From the NCBI GenBank assembly GCA_913058555.1, contig CAJXRJ010000529.1:1-5418 (forward strand): a stretch of DNA of 5,418 bases, in the 5' to 3' direction. Of the stretch, positions 1-5,418 are shown piece after piece. This stretch comes from an uncultured bacterium. GTDB taxonomy: Bacteria; Planctomycetota; UBA1135; GCA-002686595. The notes under the pieces are model-generated. The model ran no database searches. It was not told the DNA's origin and saw only the letters and a program-made list of their open reading frames with translations. A program made the translations under genes and the position numbers. Positions within the stretch are counted from its first letter, which is position 1. Each line of letters begins with the position of its first letter.

Positions 1-48
1 TCTACACACTGCATATCGTCGGCAGCGTCAGATGTGTATAAGAGACAG
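1..48 (+). other. Illumina Nextera (Tn5) adapter with i5 index, artefact
   Basis: This stretch is synthetic library sequence, not genome. Bases 1-7 (TCTACAC) match the end of the P5 arm. Bases 8-15 (ACTGCATA) match the Nextera i5 index known as S506/N506. Bases 16-29 (TCGTCGGCAGCGTC) are the Read 1 adapter, and bases 30-48 (AGATGTGTATAAGAGACAG) are the 19-base Tn5 mosaic end. The order and spacing are exactly those of a Nextera library end, so genomic sequence begins at base 49. The orientation fits read-through of a short insert that was not trimmed before assembly. Any protein read through this stretch on the minus strand ends in the familiar artefact VSYTHLTLPT, and the plus strand gives MCIRDR. 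Confidence 0.98.
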
Positions 49-1003
49 GGCCCTTCAGCTCACTCTCCAGGTAAGCCACCTTCTGATCGGCTCGCTCACG
101 GGTCGCCGCGAGGTCCCGGTCGATGAAGGCCTGGGTGATGGCTCCCGCGATGTCCCGGGCGCGCCGCGGATCGTCGTCGGTGCAGAGGATCTCAAGGGTG
201 CCGGGTTGGTGCTGACCCTTATGGATGCTCAGGCGGGAGAGGACGCGATCGATGGCCTCGTCCTCGGTCAGGGATTCGATCACCCAAGTGCGGCCATCGG
301 GCTTGCCATGCACGCGCTGGATGTCGATCTCGAGGCCGCGGTAGGAGATCAGCTTCCCGGGGACGTAGCCCAATCGCTGGGCGCCATCACCCTTCCATTC
401 AATCCCAGGGCCCGTGCCCACGAGGGATACGCTCACCTCGTGGTCTGAGATGAACCGCAGCCGCACCTTGCGAGGGGCGTCTTCGTGTCGCCGTCTGGTC
501 TGAACCTCGATTCTGAAGTCGCGGCTCACGGAGGCGACGATTCCCCTTGCCATGCGGCGCAGGGGGGGCGCGTTTTCGTCGGTGACCCAGGTGGTAAGGC
601 CCAGGTGCACGGGGAGGTCGTCGTCGTTCGCTTCGGCGCTGGGGCCAGTGGACTCGTCCGGGGGCTGAACCACCTGGGCGATGAGCGTGCGGGAGCGCAG
701 GATCGAGAGGGCCTCGCCGTCGGTCGTCGTGCCGGTGGGGATGGACCGCACCTCAAGCTGAGGGCTGCGCTCCGTGACGTCCTCCACGCGTAGTTTGGCC
801 TTGGCCCTGAAGGAAGGCGGAGACGCGAGGTTCCACGCAACGAAGGCTGTGCAGACAATGCCGGCAATGAGCGCGGTTCGGATGGGCGCATGGAAGAGCC
901 TTCGGCGAAGCTCTGCCAGATCCGTGAGGGCGACGGCTTCGCGCCCGCGGCGCTGGGCGTTCGTGGGACTCTCGGGTCTCATCGGTGTGGGGGAAGGGCA
1001 CAT
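49..1003 (-). CDS. Wzz/GumC-like polysaccharide co-polymerase, 3' end missing
   Basis: This is an inner-membrane polysaccharide co-polymerase (PCP) that would control polymer length and connect to the OPX exporter. About 318 genomic residues remain. Residues 1-40 are cytoplasmic and Arg-rich. A membrane helix spans about 43-60 and is followed by the PSF turn typical of Wzz proteins. Residues 66-113 form the first periplasmic part, with the usual G-E-A-L-x-I-L-x-S pattern at 96-104. Residues 268-316 are a helical stretch with DDDPRRARDIA and a Glu/Arg/Lys-rich coiled-coil-like end, as in GumC/Wzc/EpsG proteins. The second membrane helix, and any C-terminal tyrosine-kinase domain, lie beyond the contig end. 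The ATG at 1003 is one base after the OPX stop (TGA-G-ATG), implying one operon with translational coupling. A second ATG at 982 lacks a visible ribosome site. An open frame running on to base 2 is adapter translation. Confidence 0.87.
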
Positions 1004-1004
1004 C

Positions 1005-1691
1005 TCAGAACACCCCCGCCGTCGCGGCCGCTGGCACCGCGATCTGCCACGGTTGAAGGAGCGGCAGGAACTCCTCTTGGAACCGCTGGGTGCCCCGGCG
1101 GCGGACGAAGACGATGTCCCCGGGAAGCACCTGGACGAGACCCTCTGGCCCAGGGGTCTCCGCGTTGAAGCAGTGCACTTCGAGGCCCGTGCCGTGGGGC
1201 CTCACGAGGAAAATGTGGCTCCGGTCGGCGGCGTTGAGAAAGAAGCCCCCGTGACTCAGGGCTTCGAGCGCGGTGAGTGGGTGTTCGATGCCGTGGGGTC
1301 CTGGCGTTTGAATTTGCCCGAGGACAAAGAAGCGCTTCGACTCTCGCCGTACGAGGGCGAAGGTCACGTCCGGGTCTTTCATGAACCGATCGAACGCGTC
1401 ACCAACGGCCCTGTTCGCGGCGCTGATCGAAAGGCCGTCGAGCGGGATCGTGCCGGCCACGGGCAGGTGCAGGGCGCCCGCGTCGTCCAGTCGAAGGCCC
1501 TCGGCTGGCGTGGATAGTTCGGGATGACCCAGGACGTCGACGCGCACCACATCCCCAGCGCCGAGGCCGAGAACGCTTGGGTCCGGCGTCATGGACATCG
1601 TCGCCGGTGCGCCTTCGGTGGACACCGGCGCCGGCGCTGTCTTACACGCCATCTGCATCGCACATAGAAATGCGATCAGTGCGGCGCGCAT
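1005..1691 (-). CDS. OPX-family (Wza-like) polysaccharide export lipoprotein, short form
   Basis: This is an outer-membrane polysaccharide export protein of 228 residues that would pass polymer from the co-polymerase to the outer membrane. Residues 1-15 are a hydrophobic signal peptide, with Cys16 as the likely lipidation site (QMA|C, a poor lipobox). Residues 40-118 match the Poly_export domain, opening with LGAGDVVRVDVLGHPELS and containing the LPVAGTIPLDGLS strand region. Residues 119-196 match a single SLBB domain (FFVLGQIQTPGPHGI ... LPGDIVFVRR). A tail of about 28 residues follows. The protein is much shorter than E. coli Wza (about 380 residues, several SLBB-like domains) and resembles short deltaproteobacterial OPX proteins. 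The start is uncertain: the ATG at 1691 gives a short signal peptide, while a GTG at 1709 adds six residues including arginines. Neither has a clear ribosome site. The frame stays open upstream to 2033, but that part is Arg/Pro-rich and unlike a protein. Confidence 0.88.
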   Translation of the reverse strand: MRAALIAFLCAMQMACKTAPAPVSTEGAPATMSMTPDPSVLGLGAGDVVRVDVLGHPELSTPAEGLRLDDAGALHLPVAGTIPLDGLSISAANRAVGDAFDRFMKDPDVTFALVRRESKRFFVLGQIQTPGPHGIEHPLTALEALSHGGFFLNAADRSHIFLVRPHGTGLEVHCFNAETPGPEGLVQVLPGDIVFVRRRGTQRFQEEFLPLLQPWQIAVPAAATAGVF

Positions 1692-1703
1692 GGGGCGCAC
1701 GCG

Positions 1704-1730
1704 GGCCACGAGTCCACGGGGACTCTGGCC
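1704..1730 (-). repeat. Imperfect hairpin beside the OPX start codon
   Basis: The inverted repeat pairs GAGTCC (1710-1715) with GGACTC (1720-1725) around a 4-base loop. After a small internal loop (AC opposite T), GGCC (1704-1707) pairs with GGCC (1727-1730). It lies 13 bases upstream of the proposed ATG at 1691 and covers the alternative GTG at 1709. In the minus-strand transcript it would form close to the translation start and could limit ribosome access. No U-tract follows, so it does not look like an intrinsic terminator. In G+C-rich DNA such a stem can arise by chance, so a regulatory role is only a suggestion. Confidence 0.4.
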
Positions 1731-1907
1731 ATCCTTGTCGTGGGGGGGGCACATCGAAGGGAGGCGAGTGTGGCTGCTGCCCACTCGCTCGGGTCTTCGG
1801 CGCGCGGGCGCCCTCGATCTGGAACGGGGCCGGGGATTCCTGCGCGTATCTCCAATCGAGCCATGGCCTGTGTCATGGATCAGGACGGCTGGTGCAAAAG
1901 CGCAGGG

Positions 1908-1923
1908 GTCCTCAGGACTGTCC
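1908..1923. repeat. Two overlapping short palindromes
   Basis: GTCCT-C-AGGAC (1908-1918) is an 11-base palindrome with a single central base. It overlaps GGAC-T-GTCC (1915-1923), so the arm GGAC is shared between two mutually exclusive pairings. The site lies 74-89 bases upstream of the glycosyltransferase ATG, where an operator would be reasonable. No matching second copy was noticed in the window, and no known regulator is recognised from this motif. Confidence 0.25.
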
Positions 1924-1996
1924 CTACCCCGCCGCGTTTCTCGCCGCTGCGCTTCGGCGGGCGCTGACACGGAGCCGATCCGTTCAGAAGCCCCCC

Positions 1997-3139
1997 ATGC
2001 CAATCCCCCCAGAAGTAGCGCCCAGGATCGCATTCCTCGGAGCGCGCGGTGTGCCCGCGCGCTACGGCGGATTCGAGACCTTCGTAGAAGAGATCGGAGC
2101 CCGCCTTGTGAAGCGTGGCATCGACGTCACTGTCTTCTGCGAGGCAGAGGGCCGGCTCCGGTCAGGGGCCAAGCGGCTCGAGTCTCACCGCGGCATGCAT
2201 CTCGAATACGTCTTGCCGTGGGCGCCCGGACCGGCGCGTACGATTCAGGTGGACGTGGCGGGTCTTCTGCGGGCGATGAGTGGATTCGATCTCGTCGTGC
2301 TGCTCGGATACGGCGCGGCCTTCGCAGCGTGGCTGCCACGGGTTTCTGGCGTCAAGGTGTGGATCAACCCCGACGGCCTCGAGTGGCAGCGCTCGAAGTG
2401 GGGACTGCCCGCGAAGATGTGGCTTTCGCTGATGGAGAGAGTGGCCTGCCGCACGGCCAACCGTTTGATCTTCGACAACGCGGCCCTGGCCGATGTGATC
2501 GGGAAAAGGGTGGGCAAACACCTGCCCGATCACTCTGTTCTGGCCTACGGCGCCGACCCCCTCCCGAAGGGGGTGGATGCGGGGCCCGTGCAGGACCTGG
2601 GTCTGGTACCCGGGGAGTACGACCTGCTCCTCTGCCGCTGCGAGCCCGAGAACCACGTCGCAGAGATCGTCGAGGCCCACCGTCAAGCATCGCCTGACCG
2701 TCCCCTCGTGGCGGTGGCGAACACCGAGATAGGGACGCCCTATGCCCTGGAAACCGTGGCCCAGGGCGAGGGGCATGTGCGCTTCCTCGGATCCGTCTAC
2801 GACCCCGACGTGCTCGCACCCCTGCGCCAAAACGCACGGCTCTACATGCACGGACACAGCGTCGGGGGGACGAACCCCTCGCTCCTGGAGGCCATGGGAG
2901 CGGGCAGCGTCGTGCTCGCCCACGACAACCCTTTCAATCGCGAAGTTCTCGGGCGGCAGGACGTCTATTGGCGGGACGTGGCGGAGCTGGTCGAGCGCAT
3001 CCAAGGCTGGTCCGAGCGGCCCACTGAGGACCTGGACCAAGAGCGGGAGCGCAATCGAAAGCGCATCGAAGAGGACTATTCGTGGGAGCGGCTGGCGGAC
3101 CAGTACGCGCAGCTGATCTGGACCGACGTGGCGTCATGA
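1997..3139 (+). CDS. GT4-type glycosyltransferase with DUF1972 N-terminal domain
   Basis: This is a cytoplasmic glycosyltransferase of 380 residues with a GT-B fold, expected to transfer a nucleotide-activated sugar to the growing lipid-linked repeat unit. Some relatives are rhamnosyltransferases, but donor and acceptor cannot be read from sequence. The N-terminal DUF1972 domain (about 10-185) shows RIAFLGARGVPARYGGFETF at 10-29, GYGAA at 104-108 and NPDGLEWQRSKWG at 124-136. The C-terminal Glycos_transf_1 domain (about 205-375) shows CRCEPENH at 213-220, FLGSVYDPDVL at 263-273, HGHSVGGTNPSLLEAM at 285-300 with Glu298, and HDNPFNREVLG at 309-319. The first Glu of the classical EX7E pair is Gly290, which is usual in this subfamily. 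The length is normal. The ATG at 1997 is chosen because conserved sequence begins ten residues later; a weak AGAAG lies six bases before it. The stop overlaps the flippase start (ATGA at 3136-3139). Confidence 0.93.
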   Translation: MPIPPEVAPRIAFLGARGVPARYGGFETFVEEIGARLVKRGIDVTVFCEAEGRLRSGAKRLESHRGMHLEYVLPWAPGPARTIQVDVAGLLRAMSGFDLVVLLGYGAAFAAWLPRVSGVKVWINPDGLEWQRSKWGLPAKMWLSLMERVACRTANRLIFDNAALADVIGKRVGKHLPDHSVLAYGADPLPKGVDAGPVQDLGLVPGEYDLLLCRCEPENHVAEIVEAHRQASPDRPLVAVANTEIGTPYALETVAQGEGHVRFLGSVYDPDVLAPLRQNARLYMHGHSVGGTNPSLLEAMGAGSVVLAHDNPFNREVLGRQDVYWRDVAELVERIQGWSERPTEDLDQERERNRKRIEEDYSWERLADQYAQLIWTDVAS

Positions 3140-4356
3140 AAGGCCTTCGCGCTGCGCTCATCTCCCAGGGGGTCGCCAGCGGCGGGCAGTTCCTCGTGAC
3201 CTTGGTCCTCGTGCGGACGCTGGGGCTCTCGGACTTTGGAGTGCTGGCGGCGGTGCTCATCCTCGCGGGGTACGGGGCTGGCCTCGTCCAAGCGGTTTGC
3301 GCACAGCCATTCTTGTCACTGCCCCCGGGAAAGGGGCTCGGGCGGGCCAGCTTGGCGCTCGGGCTCGTCATCGGTGGCGCTGCTGGACTTATCGCCAGCG
3401 CCCTGGCCCACGCCTTCGGGAGCAGCGCCTACGGCCTCAGCGCGCCCCTCGCGGGGGGGCTCGTGGCGGCGCGGTCCCTCGTGCCCATGGCAAGGGCTTT
3501 TGCCCATAGCGATGGACGCGTCCGGAGCCTCGTGGCCGTCGATTCCATCGGTGCCTTTGGGGCCCTCGGCCTGCTCCTGGTCCAGGGGGCGGAGGTCGGA
3601 ATAGCGGGCGCGGCCGCAGCGCTGGCGACGGCTTCGGGGGCTGCGTGCGCCCTCGGGCTCTTGTCGTGCCCACTACCCCGGCCCGATGGGCCCCTGGCGG
3701 AGCCGGTCAAGCGGCTCTGGCGCAGCGGGCGTTGGCTGGCCCTCAATCAGGTGTTCTCTTGGATGGGGACTGGCGGCGTGCACGGGGCCGTGCTCTTGCA
3801 CCTCGGCCCAACGGCCGTGGGGGCCCTGCGGCTCGCCCAAACGGTCGTCGGTCTACCGCTTGCGGCGCTCCAGGCCCTTGACCTGGCCCTTCCCAAGGCG
3901 GCACGGGCCGCCCTGAACCGCGGCCAGCTCGGCGGTTGGGTGCGGCGTGTCAGCCTTGGGGCCCTGGGCTTCTTTGGTCTTTTTGGCGCGGCGCTGACCC
4001 TCACTGCGGGCTGGTTGGTGGACGGGATCCTGCGTCCGCAGGCGGGCGGTCCCCTCGCCGTGGAGGCGCTGGCTTGGCTCGCATTCCTACCGGCGATCGC
4101 AGCCCTTACGGGGGTCCAGCACGTGGGCTTCCGCGCCCGTGAAGACACACGCTCCATCTTCGTGAGCTACGCCGCGTCTTCCGTGGTCGTTGGCCTCTGC
4201 GCCGGGTTCCTCGTGCCGAGCTTCGGTATCGCCGGAGCGGCCGCTGGGTTGCTCGGGGGGCAGGCACTCTTCGCGGCTGGCCTATGTGTCCTTTGGCGCG
4301 GCCGCGAAAAGCGTCTTGTGGGCGATCAGGACGGCTTGCGCCAGAAGCTCGTCTGA
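3136..4356 (+). CDS. Wzx-like polysaccharide flippase (MOP superfamily)
   Basis: This is an inner-membrane protein of 406 residues, expected to flip the lipid-linked repeat unit from the cytoplasmic to the periplasmic face. It is rich in Leu, Ala and Gly, with about twelve hydrophobic segments, roughly at 13-28, 35-57, 72-92, 100-118, 135-150, 153-178, 203-224, 228-250, 273-294, 305-327, 341-362 and 364-386. The opening pattern Q-x4-GGQFLVTLVLVRTLGLSDFG (residues 11-35, with some variable positions) is typical of Wzx/RfbX proteins. GIAGAAAGLLGGQ at 364-376 matches the usual last helix. It is slightly short for the family. The ATG at 3136 overlaps the glycosyltransferase stop as ATGA and has no strong ribosome site of its own, so translational coupling is likely. 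Its last 31 bases overlap the end of the methyltransferase on the other strand. Lipid II flippase (MurJ) relatives share the fold, but the neighbours favour a polysaccharide role. Confidence 0.88.
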   Translation: MKGLRAALISQGVASGGQFLVTLVLVRTLGLSDFGVLAAVLILAGYGAGLVQAVCAQPFLSLPPGKGLGRASLALGLVIGGAAGLIASALAHAFGSSAYGLSAPLAGGLVAARSLVPMARAFAHSDGRVRSLVAVDSIGAFGALGLLLVQGAEVGIAGAAAALATASGAACALGLLSCPLPRPDGPLAEPVKRLWRSGRWLALNQVFSWMGTGGVHGAVLLHLGPTAVGALRLAQTVVGLPLAALQALDLALPKAARAALNRGQLGGWVRRVSLGALGFFGLFGAALTLTAGWLVDGILRPQAGGPLAVEALAWLAFLPAIAALTGVQHVGFRAREDTRSIFVSYAASSVVVGLCAGFLVPSFGIAGAAAGLLGGQALFAAGLCVLWRGREKRLVGDQDGLRQKLV

Positions 4357-5144
4357 GACACCACGGGGCACATCGGCGCGTAGCCAGTGAAGCGGACTCT
4401 GGACTCACGTCCGAGGAGAGTGACCGCGGCCCAGTTGTTCGGATGGTCCGAGTTGTCGAGGCACAGCGTGCCGCCTGGACGTACCGCGGGCAGGACGGCT
4501 TCGACGCCGGCCTTGCGCCACGTGAAGGCGTTCATGCAGTCCACGAGGGCGATGTCCACAGAGTCCGCGGCGAGGGACTCGAGCACATCGATCGCTGTCT
4601 CGCCTTCGGCGACCACGATCGTCAGGCGTTCCGCGGCGCCGGGGCCAAGACGATCCTCCGCGGCTTCACGTATGGCCAAGGCCCACTCTTCCGAATGTTC
4701 GACCGTTGTGACCTTGGCGCCGCGGGCCAGAAACCAAAGGGTTGAGTTACCACCGCCCAGCTCCACGACGGAGGTCCCGGGCCCCACGAGGGTCGCCAAG
4801 TGGTCGATGGCTTCATACACAAGGAACGGGACGGGGTCCCTCAGGATCGGCCGGCGCTTCGCCTCCAGATACGTCCGCACGGTCCTTGGGATCCGCATGA
4901 GCGAGCCTGGACCCGGCTTGAATCCTTCGAGGTCCGTCAGGCGATTGTGCACACGGATCGACGCGACGTGGCCGCCCGTCTCCCAGCTCACGGTGTAGCG
5001 CCCCGTCAGCCGGTCGATCAGTGGGCGGCGGTAGAACGTCTGGACGTTGTTGGCCGTTGGGTCGGGGGGGCGGTGTCCCGACGGCCCGGCACCATCGGTC
5101 ATGGGTACGGTGACGTCGATGGATGAAATGGGGTGGGTCTTCAT
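4326..5144 (-). CDS. Class I SAM-dependent methyltransferase
   Basis: This is a soluble methyltransferase of 272 residues. Residues 105-120 lead into motif I, VVELGGGNSTLWFLA at 126-140, the glycine loop that binds S-adenosylmethionine. TTVEH at 146-150 places Glu149 where the ribose-binding acid sits. DIALVDC at 197-203 and VRPGGTLCLDNSD at 221-233 are the later strands, and the C-terminus SQTSFWRK at 263-270 is typical of methyltransferases in sugar-polymer clusters. The neighbours suggest O-methylation of a sugar in the repeat unit, but this is inference. The first 40 residues are Pro/Thr-rich and not conserved-looking. The ATG at 5144 overlaps the upstream stop (ATGA at 5144-5141) and has GAGG at 5154-5151, six bases before it. 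The frame stays open upstream to 5333, but that part is Arg/Pro-rich shadow sequence. The 3' end overlaps the convergent flippase gene by 31 bases. Confidence 0.87.
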   Translation of the reverse strand: MKTHPISSIDVTVPMTDGAGPSGHRPPDPTANNVQTFYRRPLIDRLTGRYTVSWETGGHVASIRVHNRLTDLEGFKPGPGSLMRIPRTVRTYLEAKRRPILRDPVPFLVYEAIDHLATLVGPGTSVVELGGGNSTLWFLARGAKVTTVEHSEEWALAIREAAEDRLGPGAAERLTIVVAEGETAIDVLESLAADSVDIALVDCMNAFTWRKAGVEAVLPAVRPGGTLCLDNSDHPNNWAAVTLLGRESRVRFTGYAPMCPVVSQTSFWRKPS

Positions 5145-5413
5145 CCTGAGCCTCGTCCGTAGAGCCCGTTGCCGGGCTGCCCTTGGGGTAGAGGGATAGA
5201 CGCCAGGCCGTCGCCTGCGAAACGGGGCGCCGGAGCGGCGTGATCCGCGGGCGGGTCGCCCGAGAACGCCGGTTCGGCTTCGCCGTCGAGGAAGTACACG
5301 GTGCAGGTCGCAGCCAAGACGGCGGCGGACCAAATGAGAAGCTCGGCCAAATGGGACCGCTTGCGCTGCGCGCTTGCGGGTCCTGGTCGAACGATCGATT
5401 GCTGGGGGGGCAT
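5141..5413 (-). CDS. Small single-pass membrane protein, unknown function, possibly 5'-truncated
   Basis: I do not recognise this 90-residue protein. Residues 1-20 are polar and basic (RKR at 17-19). A hydrophobic helix follows at about 22-42 (LAELLIWSAAVLAATCTVYF). The rest, 43-90, is Pro/Gly/Ala-rich with several acidic residues and no domain I can name. The positive-inside rule predicts the N-terminus in the cytoplasm and the tail in the periplasm. Support for a real gene comes from the ATGA overlap with the methyltransferase, which has the same strand and the same joining pattern as the other operon here. The ATG at 5413 is five bases from the window edge and the frame is open beyond it, so the true start may be upstream and no ribosome site can be judged. 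A run of seven C follows the ATG directly. A remnant of a larger membrane protein is an alternative. Confidence 0.55.
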   Translation of the reverse strand: MPPQQSIVRPGPASAQRKRSHLAELLIWSAAVLAATCTVYFLDGEAEPAFSGDPPADHAAPAPRFAGDGLASIPLPQGQPGNGLYGRGSG

Positions 5414-5418
5414 CGTTC

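Larger units (their letters stand above)
1692..1996. other. Divergent intergenic control region
   Basis: These 305 bases separate the start of the OPX gene (minus strand) from the start of the glycosyltransferase gene (plus strand), so promoters for both transcripts should lie here or nearby. I see no convincing -35/-10 pair and no sigma-54 type GG-N10-GC site on either strand. Open frames through the region are Arg/Pro/Ser-rich products of high G+C and have no good ribosome site. It holds a hairpin at 1704-1730, a small GC inverted repeat at 1799-1812 (GGCGC, 4-base loop, GCGCC), and two overlapping palindromes at 1908-1923. A run of eight G lies at 1742-1749. The weak purine stretch AGAAG at 1986-1990 is the only candidate ribosome site for the glycosyltransferase. 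Confidence 0.6.

Noticed and set aside
2..48. C-terminal extension VSYTHLTLPTICSV of the co-polymerase and a plus-strand ORF starting MCIRDR at 32
   Set aside because: Both are translations of the Nextera adapter.
1742..1749. Run of eight G as a phase-variation tract
   Set aside because: It is intergenic under the chosen starts, and runs of seven G or C recur inside conserved coding regions, so it fits base composition.
1740..1967. 75-residue plus-strand ORF in the divergent intergenic region
   Set aside because: Composition is Arg/Pro/Ser/Gly-rich, there is no supporting ribosome site, and no domain or coupling to a neighbour.
1577..1996. Longer glycosyltransferase starting at 1577
   Set aside because: The first 140 residues overlap the OPX gene antisense and look like G+C-rich shadow sequence. 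DUF1972 conservation starts only after the ATG at 1997.
1692..2033. Longer OPX protein starting at 2033 or 1754
   Set aside because: The added residues are Arg/Pro/Ser-rich, run antisense into the glycosyltransferase gene, lack a ribosome site, and would put the signal peptide in mid-protein.
2162..3040. 292-residue minus-strand ORF inside the glycosyltransferase gene
   Set aside because: It is a mirror frame of a well-supported gene; its His/Val/Gly-rich product shows no recognisable motif.
1878..4336. 13-base direct repeat GATCAGGACGGCT at 1878-1890 and 4324-4336
   Set aside because: One exact 13-base match in a G+C-rich window of this size is close to chance, and one copy is within coding sequence.
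4357..4430. Bidirectional terminator between the convergent genes
   Set aside because: No stable stem followed by a T-tract was found on either strand, and the region lies within the methyltransferase coding sequence.

Overview
The window is a piece of an extracellular or capsular polysaccharide locus from a G+C-rich Gram-negative bacterium. The G+C content looks like roughly two thirds by eye. An outer-membrane polysaccharide export (OPX) lipoprotein implies an outer membrane. A Myxococcota or other deltaproteobacterial-like source would fit, but nothing seen here fixes the taxon. Bases 1-48 are not biological: they are an untrimmed Illumina Nextera (Tn5) adapter with an i5 index. Genomic sequence therefore starts at base 49, and the first gene is cut there.

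Layout from left to right. (1) 49-1691, minus strand: a two-gene export unit. An OPX lipoprotein (start 1691) is followed one base later by a Wzz/GumC-like polysaccharide co-polymerase whose 3' end is lost at the contig edge. (2) 1692-1996: a 305-base divergent intergenic region that must hold the control signals for both directions. It contains one fair hairpin beside the OPX start and short palindromes, but no promoter I would call. (3) 1997-4356, plus strand: a GT4 glycosyltransferase of the DUF1972 type and a Wzx-like flippase, joined by an ATGA overlap. (4) 4326-5413, minus strand: a small single-pass membrane protein of unknown function (start 5413, at the window edge) and a class I SAM-dependent methyltransferase, again joined by ATGA. 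The methyltransferase 3' end overlaps the flippase 3' end by 31 bases, tail to tail.

Working model (inference). The glycosyltransferase adds a sugar to a lipid-linked repeat unit on the cytoplasmic face. The methyltransferase may decorate that unit. The flippase moves it across the inner membrane. The co-polymerase controls chain length and connects to the OPX protein, which passes the polymer towards the outer membrane. No initiating phosphoglycosyltransferase and no Wzy polymerase lie in the window; if the locus is of the Wzx/Wzy type they must be elsewhere. I see no rRNA, tRNA, CRISPR array, transposase or phage gene. I found no clearly undescribed system. The most consequential observation is the adapter, which creates a chimeric C-terminus on the first protein.
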